Assembly: GCF_000161795.2 (NCBI RefSeq)
Contig: NZ_CP006882.1
Location: 1,178,001 to 1,242,000, forward strand
Length of the DNA stretch: 64,000 bases
From: Synechococcus sp. WH 8109
GTDB lineage: Bacteria > Cyanobacteriota > Cyanobacteriia > PCC-6307 > Cyanobiaceae
Reading direction: 5' to 3'
The translations under genes were made by a program, and so were the position numbers. Of the stretch, positions 1 to 11,506 are shown in pieces (within the stretch, counting starts at the first letter, position 1; every line of letters begins with the position of its first letter). Under the pieces are notes generated by a model that worked only from the letters and a program-made list of their open reading frames with translations, made no database searches and had not been told where the DNA came from.

Positions 1-741
1 CAGCCAGGCGCACGCGCAGCACGCGGCCGGACCAGACCGCTGCCAAGGCCGACTCCAGCAGCGGATCACCGGCGGGAATCACCACGGTCCCCTTCGGATG
101 CAACCCAGCCGTGATTTCGCATTTGGCCGCTGCAATCGCCTCACGGCTGCCGAGACATCCGATGTGGGCCGTTCCGATGTTGGTGATCACCGCAAGATCC
201 GGCTCGGTGCAGCGGGAGAGACGCTCGATCTCCCCAGAGCCCCGCATGCCCATCTCAATCACCAAGGCCGCATCAGCTGCGGTGGCGCCCAGAACGGTGA
301 GGGGAACCCCAACGTCGTTGTTGTTGTTGGCTTCGCTGGCCTGAATCGCTCCCATCGGAGCCAATGCCGCTCGAATCAACTCCCGGGTTGTGGTTTTGCC
401 GGCTGAGCCCGTCACCGCCACCAGAGGCTTGCCCAGGGCACGGCGATGCAGCAAGGCCAGCTGTTGATAGGCCAGCAGTGTGTCGTCCACCCGCCAATGC
501 AACAGGCCCGAAGGGAACGGTTCAGTCCAGCTGCGGCTCACAACAGCAGCCTGGACCTTGTGTTCAGTCAGTTTGTCGAGAAAGTGATGACCATCGAAGC
601 GCTCGCCCACCAGGGGGACAAAAAAATCACCCGCCTGAAGCTGTCGGCTATCGGTGCAGACCCGTCCCACAAGGGCATCGGGTTCAAAGCTGCTGCCCTG
701 CGGAGTTCCCCAGGCAGCAAGCAGCTGACGCAGCGTCAGGG

Positions 742-745
<4 letters not shown>
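1..745 (-). CDS. murF: UDP-N-acetylmuramoyl-tripeptide--D-alanyl-D-alanine ligase, C-terminus cut by window edge
   Basis: MurF is a cytoplasmic peptidoglycan-precursor ligase that adds D-Ala-D-Ala to the UDP-MurNAc-tripeptide using ATP. About 248 residues are visible. The N-terminal substrate domain carries the typical TDSR and GERFDGH segments. The Mur-ligase P-loop GSAGKTTTRE lies near residues 113-122. An N-rich EANNNNDVGVPLT segment and an EMGMRGSGEI segment follow, both typical of MurF. The reading frame is open to base 1, so the end of the central domain and the C-terminal domain lie outside the window. The ATG overlaps the stop of the upstream membrane-protein gene as ATGA, which points to translational coupling. 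Confidence 0.95.
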
Positions 746-3059
<2,314 letters not shown>

Positions 3060-3111
3060 TCAGATCGGCGTTGGCGCGGCGACTTTAAGGGGAATTTAGG
3101 AATCTGTTCCG

Positions 3112-3596
3112 TCAGGGAAGAACCGTCACCTGAGTTCCAAGCGACACCTGGCGATACAGGGCACGCACATCCTCGTTGTAAAGCCGGACACAGCCATGGG
3201 AGACGGCCCGTCCCACCGTCCAGCGGTGGGGGGTGCCGTGGAACCCCGTGGTGGTGCATCCCTTGATAGTGATCCAGGCATCGCCGTCATGGGCATCACG
3301 GCCGCAGCAATCGCGATGGAAGGCGATCCAGTGACTGCCCAATGGATTGTTGGCCCCCTGGTCCTCCACCCGCTCGCCACTCATGGGATGCACCCACACC
3401 GGATGGGGGTCTTCTGAAGCACTTCAAATCGTCCGGTGGGGGTTTCCCAGCCGGGCATGCCGATGGCCACCGGAAAGGCGTTGCGCAGCCTGCCGTTGTC
3501 GAGCAGAAACATGCGGCTACGTCCGCGCAACATCACCACATGGAGACTGATGTAGCCACGCAGATCCTGAGGTAGTGAACCCAGGCCTGCCTTCAC
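3112..3596 (-). pseudogene. L,D-transpeptidase (YkuD family), disrupted by a one-base frameshift
   Basis: YkuD-type L,D-transpeptidases make 3-3 cross-links in peptidoglycan. Two adjacent reading frames carry one family-like protein. The first (3596 to about 3400) ends with GMPGWETPTGRFEVLQKTP. The second (to 3112) continues with VWVHPMSGERVEDQG and holds the catalytic block HGTPHRWTVGRAVSHGCVRLYNED, with the His and SHGCVR Cys intact. The break is at about 3404-3408 on the minus strand, next to a run of five C. Adding one base (an AAT Asn codon) would restore TPNPVWVHP. The only clear start is GTG at 3596, but the open frame reaches back to the end of menB, so the true N-terminus is uncertain. 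It may be a real mutation or a sequencing error. Confidence 0.8.
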
Positions 3597-3661
3597 GGAA
3601 TCCTCAGCCGCTACCTGCAGCAGGGCCAGCGGTTCCGGCGGAGGGAGAGGAAGAATTTCTT

Positions 3662-4531
3662 TCAGGGTAACCAGCCTGTCTCGGAGTAATCCGGAGATCG
3701 CTTCTCAAGGAAGGCATTGCGGCCTTCCACGGCTTCTTCGGTTCGATAGAAGAGATGGGTGGCATTGCCAGCCAACTCCTGCAACCCGACAAGGCCATCG
3801 GTTTCGGCATTGAATGCGGCCTTGAGGCAACGGATGGCCGTGGGGCTGTGCTGCAGCACCTCGCGGGCCCAGCGCACCCCCTCCGCCTCCAACTGCTCCA
3901 ACGGCACCACGGCGTTAACGAGCCCCATCTCCAACGCCTCGTTGGCGCCATAACGGCGGCAGAGAAACCAGATTTCACGGGCCTTGCGCTGGCCAACCAC
4001 CCGCGCCAGGTAGCCCGCACCAAAGCCGCCATCAAAACTGCCGACCTTGGGGCCGGTCTGGCCGAACACAGCGTTCTCGGCGGCAAGGCTGAGGTCGCAG
4101 AGCAGATGCAACACCTGGCCGCCGCCCATGGCATAGCCGGCCACCAGGCCGATCACCACCTTGGGCAGGCTGCGGATGATGCGCTGCAGATCCAGCACGT
4201 TCAGGCGGGGCAAGCCGTCCTCACCGATGTAACCGCCGTCGCCGCGAACACTCTGGTCGCCGCCGGAACAGAAGGCATAGCCACCATCGGGGGCTGGGCC
4301 AACGCCGGTGAACAGCACCACACCTATGTCACGGTCATCCCGGATGCGCGTGAAGGCATCACAGAGCTCCATCACCGTCTGCGGGCGGAAGGCGTTGCGC
4401 TTGGCGGGGCGGTTGATGGCCACACGCGCCAGGCCGTCAGCGCAACGGTCCACAAGGATGTCCTGGTAGCTGCCCCACGGTGTCCATTGCGCGGTTGGCG
4501 CACCGGGGAGCACCTGACGCATGTCAATCAT
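3662..4531 (-). CDS. menB: 1,4-dihydroxy-2-naphthoyl-CoA synthase
   Basis: MenB is a crotonase-fold enzyme that cyclises o-succinylbenzoyl-CoA to 1,4-dihydroxy-2-naphthoyl-CoA. In cyanobacteria this step leads to phylloquinone for photosystem I. The protein has 289 residues. Visible signatures are [15 protein letters not shown] near the N-terminus, [16 protein letters not shown] (the CoA/oxyanion loop), [20 protein letters not shown], and [16 protein letters not shown]. The usual MenB ending Pro-Asp-Tyr-Ser...Trp-Leu-Pro is present. The gene begins 5 bases after the menD stop on the same strand, so the two consecutive pathway steps are probably co-transcribed. A second in-frame ATG lies 9 bases downstream. 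Confidence 0.97.
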   Translation of the reverse strand: MIDMRQVLPGAPTAQWTPWGSYQDILVDRCADGLARVAINRPAKRNAFRPQTVMELCDAFTRIRDDRDIGVVLFTGVGPAPDGGYAFCSGGDQSVRGDGGYIGEDGLPRLNVLDLQRIIRSLPKVVIGLVAGYAMGGGQVLHLLCDLSLAAENAVFGQTGPKVGSFDGGFGAGYLARVVGQRKAREIWFLCRRYGANEALEMGLVNAVVPLEQLEAEGVRWAREVLQHSPTAIRCLKAAFNAETDGLVGLQELAGNATHLFYRTEEAVEGRNAFLEKRSPDYSETGWLP

Positions 4532-4536
4532 TGGGT

Positions 4537-6222
4537 TCAGGGCTCAGTGTGTGCATTCTGAGCAGCGGCGCGCAGCTGCTGACGCAGGGCAGCATCACGA
4601 CCGCGGTCGCTGCACAACCGCAACAACACCGGCCGTTGCTGCGACAAGCCCCAGTCCAAGGCCTCCTGCAGATCCTCCAGACAGGCCACCTGGCGTCCAG
4701 GCACACCATGGGCTGCCGCCAAGGCCAGGGGATCCACCTGCTGGGGCATGGCGAAGAGCGATTCGAAGCCCGGCGTGGCAATGGGCAGCTGCTGAAAAAT
4801 GCCGCCGCCACCGTTGTCGATCAGCAGCACCAGCAGTGGTTGAGGTGCAGCAGCGGATGATGCATGCAGCCAGCCATTGCTGTCGTGCAGCAGGGCCAGA
4901 TCACCGGTCACCAGCGCCAATGGACCGAGATTCGCCGCCAGACCCATGGCAAGCGACAAGGTGCCGTCGATGCCCGAGGCCCCGCGGAAGCTGAAGCAAC
5001 GGTGGCGGCTGCAGGCGGGCCCGCCCCAGGTCAACCAGTCGCGCACCGGTGAACTGGCGGCCAGCATCACCGGCAACCGCTCCGGCAGGAGCTGGGGAAG
5101 CCAGTAGGCCAGGGCGGGCTCATTGACGGCACCACACAAGGGCAACTGGGCCTCGATCCACGCAGAGAGGTCGTCGGTGCCGACCGATGGCTTGCTCAGC
5201 GGGTCCAGAGCAGGCTGTTGGGCGATCCAGGCGGCCATGCCCCCCGACCATTGGCTGGACCTCTGCAGAGGATCCAGCGACCTTGAATCCCCTTCGGTGA
5301 TCAACAGCTGGGGGCCCCGGTGGCGGTGAAGCCAAGCCTCCAACCGCCGGCTGGCGGGCATGGGTCCCAGCCGCAACACCTGAGCGTCGTCAGGCAGGTT
5401 CAGCCGATCCAGTTGCAGCTCCCAGTGCTCGATGCGGTTGGGGCAATCGGGAGCAAGGGCAGCGAGGGGATCAGCCAGCAGAGGCCAACCGCTGAGGTTC
5501 AGCCAGCGATGCAGCGCCTGTTGAAAGGCCTCCACCGCGGGCGAAAGGCCCCGCCATGGACCTGCAATCACAATCCCCGGGCTCTCTGGATCGAGACGAG
5601 GCGCAGGCCCGGTCTCAGGCGAAGGCTCTGGGCAAGCCGTAGGCGGGAACACAACCGAAACAAGCTGTTGCTGCTGTTCAAGGGTGGTGTGCAGCGGCTC
5701 CTCGAAGGCCAGGTTGAGGTGAACCGGTCCCGGCGGCCCAGTGCCTACACCTTGAGCCCGCTGCCAGGCCTGAACCGCCAGAGCGTTGAGGGCGTCGTTG
5801 GACTGGGTGTGGACGCCATCTGCCGCTCCACCGCCAAACCAGCGACAGGCCGAGAGCAAAAAGGATTCCTGATTCACCGTCTGATTGGCGCCGCAGTTTT
5901 TAAGCCGGACGGGGCGATCCGCCGTGAGCAGCAACAAGGGCTGACAGGAGCGGTCCGCCTCCACCGCAGCGGGAAGCAGGTTGGCCACCGCGGTGCCAGA
6001 GGTAGTGACCACTGCCACGGCACGGCCATGGGCGGTCGCCATGCCGAGGGCCAGAAACGCGGCGGACCGCTCGTCGATGGCCATGACCAGCTGCAGCTTT
6101 GCCTGGGAGGCCAGCACGCCCGCCGCGGTTGCCAGGGGGCCGGAACGGCTGCCAGGGCAGAGCACCAGCTGCTTTAGCCCCCGGAGACATAGAGCCTCAA
6201 GCAGCGTGAGGGCGGCCTGCAA
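4537..6222 (-). CDS. menD: 2-succinyl-5-enolpyruvyl-6-hydroxy-3-cyclohexene-1-carboxylate synthase
   Basis: MenD is a thiamine-diphosphate enzyme that joins isochorismate and 2-oxoglutarate early in phylloquinone synthesis. The 561 residues match the family. The N-terminal domain has [16 protein letters not shown] and the cofactor glutamate region [15 protein letters not shown], followed by [18 protein letters not shown]. The C-terminal ThDP domain has [16 protein letters not shown] and the metal-binding [15 protein letters not shown]. The only standard start in frame is TTG at 6222. The residues just upstream (TIARAN) look family-like, so a rarer start a few codons earlier is possible; an in-frame stop limits any extension to about 16 codons. 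menB follows directly; lepB is divergent. Confidence 0.96.
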   Translation of the reverse strand: MQAALTLLEALCLRGLKQLVLCPGSRSGPLATAAGVLASQAKLQLVMAIDERSAAFLALGMATAHGRAVAVVTTSGTAVANLLPAAVEADRSCQPLLLLTADRPVRLKNCGANQTVNQESFLLSACRWFGGGAADGVHTQSNDALNALAVQAWQRAQGVGTGPPGPVHLNLAFEEPLHTTLEQQQQLVSVVFPPTACPEPSPETGPAPRLDPESPGIVIAGPWRGLSPAVEAFQQALHRWLNLSGWPLLADPLAALAPDCPNRIEHWELQLDRLNLPDDAQVLRLGPMPASRRLEAWLHRHRGPQLLITEGDSRSLDPLQRSSQWSGGMAAWIAQQPALDPLSKPSVGTDDLSAWIEAQLPLCGAVNEPALAYWLPQLLPERLPVMLAASSPVRDWLTWGGPACSRHRCFSFRGASGIDGTLSLAMGLAANLGPLALVTGDLALLHDSNGWLHASSAAAPQPLLVLLIDNGGGGIFQQLPIATPGFESLFAMPQQVDPLALAAAHGVPGRQVACLEDLQEALDWGLSQQRPVLLRLCSDRGRDAALRQQLRAAAQNAHTEP

Positions 6223-6279
6223 ATTGGCGCGAGCGATGGTCAGTGCAGCAGGCCAGGCTGGTGTGATCTTCGGTCAACG

Positions 6280-6870
6280 ATGACCCAACCCACGACACCC
6301 GCTCCAGGAGAAGACAGCAAGGGCTTCTGGCGCAATCTGATTCTCTGGGCCCTGCTGGCGCTGCTGCTGCGCTGGTTGGTGGTGGAACCGCGCTGGATTC
6401 CCTCCGGCTCGATGCTGCCCACCCTGCAGCTGCAGGACCGCATCCTGGTGGAGAAGGTAAGGCCCCGCCTGGCCCGCAGCCGCCACAGCCATCTACACCG
6501 GGGCGATGTGGTGGTGTTCGCCCCTCCCGAACAGCTCGTGGCCGCTGGCTATGACGCATCCGCTGCACTAATCAAACGTGTGGTGGGGCTGCCTGGAGAT
6601 CAGCTGGACGTGCACGACGGCAGGCTGTTCCGCAACGGCGAACCGGCTGCAGAACCCTGGTTGGAGCAACCGATCAACTACGAGATGGCCCCGATCACCG
6701 TGCCGGCGGATCAGCTGTGGGTGATGGGGGACAACCGCAATGCCAGCCTCGATTCCCACCTCTGGGGATCACTGCCGGAAACCAATGTTCTTGGCACGGC
6801 AGTGTGGCGGTATTGGCCGCTGCAGAGGTTCGGACCGTTACGGATCACCGACAGCAGCGATGGCGGTTGA
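6280..6870 (+). CDS. lepB: Signal peptidase I
   Basis: LepB is a membrane-anchored serine protease that removes signal peptides from exported proteins. The protein has 196 residues with one N-terminal membrane segment (about residues 17-34). The catalytic serine is S44 in PSGSMLPTL and the general base is K99 in ALIKRVVGLPGD. The final box MGDNRNASLDSHLWG is complete. The single anchor and short length match cyanobacterial and Gram-positive forms rather than the two-anchor enterobacterial type. It is transcribed divergently from menD, with 57 bases between the starts. Confidence 0.97.
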   Translation: MTQPTTPAPGEDSKGFWRNLILWALLALLLRWLVVEPRWIPSGSMLPTLQLQDRILVEKVRPRLARSRHSHLHRGDVVVFAPPEQLVAAGYDASAALIKRVVGLPGDQLDVHDGRLFRNGEPAAEPWLEQPINYEMAPITVPADQLWVMGDNRNASLDSHLWGSLPETNVLGTAVWRYWPLQRFGPLRITDSSDGG

Positions 6871-6919
6871 AGCCAATGGCTTGCGTTAGGGTCAAGTCCG
6901 TGATGTAGATCACATACGA

Positions 6920-7273
6920 ATGTTTAACCCCGAGTTCCTGACAACTGACAGCAGTGATGGTCACGCGGGGAACAGCCTGATCCAGTACCTGCAGGAGCAG
7001 TCTCCGGACACGCTGCAGCGGGTCGCTAAATCAGCAAGCAATGATATTCAAGACATCATTCGCCACAATGTTCAAGGCTTGCTGGGAATGCTTCCTGGCG
7101 AGCACTTTGAGGTGAAGGTGACGGCCAACCGCGACAACCTCGCAAACATGTTGGCCTCAGCCATGATGACTGGTTATTTCCTGCGCCAGATGGAACAGCG
7201 CAAGGAGCTGGAAGAGACGCTGTTTGCTGACGAACAGATGGCGATCGAGCCGGAAGACGAACTCAAGCTTTGA
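6920..7273 (+). CDS. DUF760 family protein
   Basis: This small soluble protein of 117 residues resembles the DUF760 family of cyanobacteria and plastids, whose function is not well defined. Recognisable parts are the N-terminal LIQYLQEQSPDTLQRVAKSA, the central LGMLPGEHFEVKVTANRDNL, and the helix LASAMMTGYFLRQMEQRKEL. The C-terminus is acidic. It follows lepB by 49 bases on the same strand and may share its transcript. Its stop overlaps the end of the convergent DUF4336 gene by 11 bases. Confidence 0.85.
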   Translation: MFNPEFLTTDSSDGHAGNSLIQYLQEQSPDTLQRVAKSASNDIQDIIRHNVQGLLGMLPGEHFEVKVTANRDNLANMLASAMMTGYFLRQMEQRKELEETLFADEQMAIEPEDELKL

Positions 7274-8459
7274 TAACGGTCTGATCAGGCACCAGGCCGA
7301 GATCGAGTAAACGCTTATCAATAGATCCAAGAAACTCCCAGTTCCCAGAACTTGGAGCCCAATCCCGCTCTTGCAATAAAGCGAGCAGGTGTTGCACGGT
7401 TTCGGGCGTGAATGTAACCGGCGCGCTGTAGTGAGCTGGCACCAGCCAGCGCAGCTCAGCCTGGTCGCTCAACTCCTGCAGCCATCGCAACAGAGCCTCT
7501 TTGGCTCTGGGCAACACCAACCGCTCAAGCACAGGGGCCACTTGCAACTTGGGCGCTTCTTCGCCGATCAAGCCATCGGCTGCCGCCTGCCAACCGGCCT
7601 TCCAGCGGAAGGGGTAGAGGCCGAAGTGAGCTTTCAGGGAACGGAGCCCTGGCTTAAACGCATCCCGGAGCAACTCCGGCAGCTCTGGCACCTCCAGCGG
7701 TTCTGGCCTCAGGTAGGAGGCAAACAGCACCAGCCGGGCCCAGCCGCGGCGGCGGGCTTCCGTTGAATCACTGAGGGGCTCATCGCCGCGTTCGCGGGCA
7801 TGGAACAACAGCGGCGTTGGATCGAGGTCGAACAGGACCGGGGGTTCAGCACTGATGCCCACCAGGGCGTCGGTCACCAACAGAGTGCCTGACGGACGAT
7901 GCAAACAAGAGACTTCCTGGAAACGGCCGACGCCAAGGTCGAGCGGTCCAAGGGAGAACCACTCACAAATATCGCCATGGGGAAGGCCATCGTCGAATAG
8001 CACCTTGGTGCGACGTGCCGGCACACCCAACCAGGACAAAGGCAACTGCAGCGGGAAGCTCCACTGGCCCGGACACACCCAGATGTCCGCATCCGGGAAG
8101 GCGCGGGCCAGTGGAGCGAGGGGAAGCTTGTGCTCCAAACCAGAGGCGGTGGGCAGCACAATCGTGCGCACGGGGCCGTGTTGTTGTTCCAGCCCGGCGA
8201 TGGCTTGGCGCACTTCACCGGTGGGCGGCAGAGGGTTCACCAACATCAAGCCACCGGGCACCTTGGCCACGGTGAGCCGCACCGGCACGGCCACGTAATA
8301 CACCCCCTGCAGCTGCTCCAGGCTCCAGAGCTGGCCAGGGATCAGCTCACTGAACAGGGTGCGGCGACGGCCATAGGGGTAGAGCGGCAGCAGCGGCCAG
8401 AAACCCCAGCGCTGATCCGCAGGATTCACACCAGCTCCAACCACCACGCTCCCCATCAA
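7263..8459 (-). CDS. DUF4336 family protein (metallo-hydrolase-like, cyanobacteria and plants)
   Basis: The 398-residue protein resembles DUF4336, a family shared by cyanobacteria and plant chloroplasts. The N-terminus has WGFWPLLPLYPYGRRRTLF and LIPGQLWSLEQLQGVYYVAVP. Next comes TIVLPTASGLEHKLPLAPLA, which aligns with the position of the metal ligands in beta-lactamase-fold proteins but with few histidines. GTLLVTDALVG and LRWLVPAHYSAP come later. The fold assignment is an inference and no complete HxHxDH motif is present. The first two codons are ATG ATG. A damaged copy of its start and of the 3' end of the adjacent chrA lies at 10604-10725. Confidence 0.85.
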   Translation of the reverse strand: MMGSVVVGAGVNPADQRWGFWPLLPLYPYGRRRTLFSELIPGQLWSLEQLQGVYYVAVPVRLTVAKVPGGLMLVNPLPPTGEVRQAIAGLEQQHGPVRTIVLPTASGLEHKLPLAPLARAFPDADIWVCPGQWSFPLQLPLSWLGVPARRTKVLFDDGLPHGDICEWFSLGPLDLGVGRFQEVSCLHRPSGTLLVTDALVGISAEPPVLFDLDPTPLLFHARERGDEPLSDSTEARRRGWARLVLFASYLRPEPLEVPELPELLRDAFKPGLRSLKAHFGLYPFRWKAGWQAAADGLIGEEAPKLQVAPVLERLVLPRAKEALLRWLQELSDQAELRWLVPAHYSAPVTFTPETVQHLLALLQERDWAPSSGNWEFLGSIDKRLLDLGLVPDQTVIKA

Positions 8460-8484
8460 TGCAGTGATTCTGCAGAGGAATGGA

Positions 8485-9672
8485 TCAAGCGAGGGTCAAA
8501 CCACCCACTCCGGCGCAGAACAGCACCACCCGCCAGGCCGGTTGCCGCCAGCTCACCAACAACACAAACGCCACCAACGCCAGGCTGAACTCAGCGCCTC
8601 CGCGGATGCCTGTCTGCCAGACCGGCTGAAACAACGCCGCCAGCAGGATGCCCACCACCGATGCGTTAATGCCCTGCAGAGCTCGACGCATCGGAGCCAA
8701 TCGGCCCAGGTCGCTCCAGAAGGGCAAGAGCCCACCAACCAACAAGAACGAGGGAAAAAACAGGGAAATGAGCGCGAACGTAGAACCGGCGATGCCCTGC
8801 AGTCCAGGCTGCAGATCAAAGCCAAGAAAGGCCGCGAAACTGAACATCGGCCCTGGCACCGCCTGGGCAGCGCCATAGCCCGCCAGAAACTGATGCAGGT
8901 CGATCCAACCGCTGGGCACAAGCGCTTGCTCCAGCAAGGGGAGCACCACATGGCCACCGCCAAACACCAAGGCACCGGTGCGCAGAAATCCACTGAGCTG
9001 CTGCACCAGCAGCGGTCTGGCCTCAGCAGATAACCAGGGCAGAGCCACGAACAGCAGCACAGCGAAACCAAGCAAAACCACCGCCAGCGAACGACGCAGC
9101 GGAACTACGAGACGTTCCGGCGCCGATGGCTCCACTTCAGGTGGGGGCAGCGCACACCAACCCACCAATCCGCCAAGCAACAGGGCCAACAGCTGGGCCC
9201 AGACGCGAGGCACCAATAGCACCAGCACAGCAGCTGCCACCATCAGGCTGGCCCGCTGCCGATCGGGAGCCAGCTTTCGCCGCAGGCCCAGAACGGCCTG
9301 GGCCACCACGGCCACAGCCGCCACCATCAAGCCATGCACCCAACCCCCGTTGATCCAACTGGGATGGGCTGAAAGCAGCGACGCCGCCAGCACCATCAAC
9401 ACAGCTGAGGGCAAGGTGAACCCTGTCCAGGCCGCCACACCACCAAGCCAACCGGCCCGGATCAGCCCCAGGCCCATGCCCACCTGGGAACTCGAAGGCC
9501 CCGGCAACAGCTGACAGAGCCCAACCAAATCGGCGTAGGCCTCAGCGGTGATCCAACGCTCCCGCTGCACAAAACGCTCGTGGAAGTAACAGAGGTGCGC
9601 CACGGGGCCACCGAAGGAGGTCAGCCCCAACACGAAGAACTGAACGAACACCTGTAGCGGGGCGGGCATCAC
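8485..9672 (-). CDS. chrA: Chromate transporter (two-domain ChrA)
   Basis: This is a 395-residue inner-membrane protein of the CHR family, whose studied members export chromate; some cyanobacterial members are linked to sulfate. It is a long form with two homologous halves. The N-terminal half has LTSFGGPVAHLCYFHERFV, then LCQLLPGPSSSQVGMGLGL. The C-terminal half repeats the pattern with LVFGGGHVVLPLLE and AAQAVPGPMFSFAAFLG. Each half carries several hydrophobic helices. The ATG lies just downstream of the broken ACR3 arsenite-permease remnant on the same strand, suggesting a former metal or oxyanion resistance cluster. The 25-base gap to the DUF4336 gene is the junction copied at 10.6 kb. 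Confidence 0.93.
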   Translation of the reverse strand: MMPAPLQVFVQFFVLGLTSFGGPVAHLCYFHERFVQRERWITAEAYADLVGLCQLLPGPSSSQVGMGLGLIRAGWLGGVAAWTGFTLPSAVLMVLAASLLSAHPSWINGGWVHGLMVAAVAVVAQAVLGLRRKLAPDRQRASLMVAAAVLVLLVPRVWAQLLALLLGGLVGWCALPPPEVEPSAPERLVVPLRRSLAVVLLGFAVLLFVALPWLSAEARPLLVQQLSGFLRTGALVFGGGHVVLPLLEQALVPSGWIDLHQFLAGYGAAQAVPGPMFSFAAFLGFDLQPGLQGIAGSTFALISLFFPSFLLVGGLLPFWSDLGRLAPMRRALQGINASVVGILLAALFQPVWQTGIRGGAEFSLALVAFVLLVSWRQPAWRVVLFCAGVGGLTLA

Positions 9673-9682
9673 GCTGCTCCTC

Positions 9683-9978
9683 TCAGGCGGGGAACAGGCG
9701 TCGGTTCCGGTTGGCCATCGCCACCAGCGACAGCATCACCGGAACCTCCACCAGCACGCCAACAAACGTGGCGAAGGCAGCACCGGAGTTCAAACCGAAC
9801 AGGCTGATTGCCACCGCAACTGCCGACTCAAAAAAATTGGACGCGCCGATCATGGCCCCGGGTGCCGCAATCCATCGTGGCTGCCCTTCTGAGCTCATCA
9901 AGACGCAGCGATCCAGAAGATCAGATAAGTCAGGAAGATCAAAGGAATGTCAATCAAAACGATGGCCAGGGGATTCAT
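9683..9978 (-). pseudogene. Remnant of ACR3-type arsenite efflux permease
   Basis: Two short frames match consecutive parts of the C-terminal half of ACR3 arsenite permeases. The first (9978 to 9898) reads [20 protein letters not shown] then FWIAAS and stops. The second (9901 to 9683) has [19 protein letters not shown], then [13 protein letters not shown] and a basic end. In intact ACR3 these pieces are joined by a short link; here they overlap by a few bases in different frames, so a small deletion with frameshift is likely. The N-terminal 250 or so residues, including the Cys region, are missing upstream. chrA follows directly. The piece is almost certainly non-functional. Confidence 0.8.
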
Positions 9979-10187
9979 GCCTATTCGGATCTCTTAATCA
10001 AGTTGCAATCAAGCCTTGACCTTCAGGCCGTAGATAGCAGTGATCTGAGCAGGTTCCCTTGCAAGACCCACTTTTGAGATCACCGTTCTGGTAGTGGCTG
10101 CTGGCGGCGGGGATCGTGTGGGGGCCAGAGGGAGTCGCACTTCACCTGCAGCACAACGGCGTTATGCCGATCCCCTCTGATCAAGCG

Positions 10188-10322
10188 TTAACGGTGAGCC
10201 AGAAAAGCCAGGACGTAACCAATCACTAGGCCATTAGTGAAGGTGAGCCAGAGGAACTGGTACTTGCTCAGGCCAAGCGACTTCCTGAACTGCTTTGTGG
10301 CGCTTTTGTGCCAACGGAACAT
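10188..10322 (-). CDS. Small single-pass membrane protein (44 aa)
   Basis: The reading frame encodes 44 residues. The N-terminal half is basic (HKSATKQFRKSLGLSK). One membrane helix (FLWLTFTNGLVIGYVLAFLA) follows, ending in His-Arg. The positive-inside rule places the N-terminus in the cytoplasm. It starts with ATG and has a coherent amphipathic-to-hydrophobic plan, unlike the decayed DNA around it. No family is recognised. It is the most convincing gene between the ACR3 remnant and 11.3 kb. Confidence 0.55.
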   Translation of the reverse strand: MFRWHKSATKQFRKSLGLSKYQFLWLTFTNGLVIGYVLAFLAHR

Positions 10323-10329
10323 CGGATTC

Positions 10330-11190
10330 GTGATGCGGAGTCTTGATCAACTCCTACACCACAGTGATGCATGAACACGAGGCCCAGCATGAGAGTGTGT
10401 TGGCTTCGGCCTGGCCCAGTTGGATTACAAATCGGTTTGCCTCACGCTGCTTGTTGTACTCGCAGCGATCAACACAGTGATTAACCTCCGCGCGCATCGC
10501 AGACGTTGAGACAGAGGATCAACTCACACAGGCGCCTAATTCCTAATCGAGCGAACCCACGAAGCGAACAAAAGGATCCCGACAGGATGAGCTGATGGAA
10601 AAGCCACCACACTCCCCATCAATGCAGTGATTCTGCAGAGGAATAGATCAGACCAGTGGCAAACCACGCACTCTGGCCCAGAGAAGCACCACTCGCCCGG
10701 TTGCCGCCAACCCATCAACGCCAACGGTCCATCCCTCAGATGAGGGAGTGTTCAAGTCGGCGCCCTCCCTCAAATGGGGGATTCAACTCGAAGCAGGACG
10801 CCTACCAGACTTTACCGACAACAGCGGGAATCAGAAAGAAGGACCTTACAAACCTTCGATCAACGATCAGGCCGTCTACAAAAGAAGTGGTCAAATGCAG
10901 CGACGACTGGAGCGCTTGGAGTGGCTGTGTTTCGACGACAAATGCAACAGGTTGGATGCCTTGTTTTGCTCTTCTAGCTTGGTGAGCGTTTTCAGCAGAG
11001 TTCAGGTGTCTTGCGCAGATATTTCACCATCTTGCTCCCATTTGATGCACGACAATTCAGCAGGAGACATCAAGGGAAGACATAATTTTTTGACTTAAAG
11101 AACGTGGCATAGATGTGACCGTTGCCACCAAGCGATGTCACTTAAGACAATCGGAAGTTGGTTTGTTCAGATACAACTTGCTGCAAGGAG
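10330..11190. other. Gene-poor stretch with decayed DNA
   Basis: No convincing gene is seen here. Frames exist on both strands, the longest being a plus frame ending at 11098, but they lack family-like motifs and overlap each other. The clearest content is the decayed duplicate at 10604-10725. A 16-base inverted repeat lies at about 10732-10747 (TCCCTCA-GA-TGAGGGA), with a related imperfect repeat (CCCTCAAATGGGGG) about 25 bases later. A possible 28-residue membrane peptide starting at a TTG near 10420 was seen but is weak. Confidence 0.5.
10604..10725 (-). repeat. Decayed second copy of the chrA/DUF4336 gene junction
   Basis: This stretch aligns with about 8441-8560. The shared core CATCAATGCAGTGATTCTGC and the following AGAGGAAT are identical. 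The rest matches at roughly four bases in five, with a small gap near GCCAGGCCGGTTGCCGCC versus GCCCGGTTGCCGCC. The source spans the last codons of chrA, the 25-base intergenic gap and the first codons of the DUF4336 gene. In this copy the chrA end no longer reads as chrA. The ATGGGGAGTGTGGTG start of the DUF4336 gene persists and opens only a 27-codon frame. It is a dead fragment left by duplication or recombination. Confidence 0.85.
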
Positions 11191-11194
11191 GCAA

Positions 11195-11225
11195 TAAAAA
11201 AAGCCTCAGCCACATGGGCTGAGGC
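11195..11225 (-). terminator. Rho-independent terminator, minus strand
   Basis: Read on the minus strand, the stem GCCTCAGCC with partner GGCTGAGGC around a short CATGT loop is followed by seven T. It would end transcripts coming from the small minus-strand ORF at 11360-11506. Confidence 0.8.
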
Positions 11226-11359
11226 CGAGTGATGGGGAACAAATGAAACATACCGGCCCTGCACCCACAATCAAGGGCTGAGGACACCACATCTGGTGGC
11301 TGGTGCAGCCTTGCCCAGGCACTCAACACCACTGACCACAAGCTGGTAACCCGAAAAGG

Positions 11360-11506
11360 TCAGTGAAAACCGAACCAAGAGCAACAGGTGCCAAGACGGA
11401 TCGTCAACAACGCCAGAACGCCAACAGCTGCAGCCACAAACGACACTCCCATCAGCTGCTGACGGCGTTTCTCACTCCTGGCCTCGACCTCTTGGCTGCC
11501 GTTCAA
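11360..11506 (-). CDS. Possible small membrane protein (about 48 aa)
   Basis: The frame gives a charged N-terminus (NGSQEVEARSEKRRQQ), one hydrophobic helix (LMGVSFVAAAVGVLALLTI) and a short Cys-containing tail. The start would be TTG at 11506, right after a run of seven T. An internal ATG at 11452 would give only the helix and tail. A good terminator about 135 bases downstream supports a transcribed gene. No family is recognised, and the start is doubtful. Confidence 0.4.
   Translation of the reverse strand: MNGSQEVEARSEKRRQQLMGVSFVAAAVGVLALLTIRLGTCCSWFGFH

Noticed and set aside
5320-6177. Plus-strand 285-codon frame
   Set aside because: It is antisense to menD throughout; menD has full family motifs.
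11138-11341. Minus-strand 67-codon frame containing the terminator
   Set aside because: It runs through the hairpin at 11195-11225 and its Cys/Pro/Arg mixture is not protein-like.
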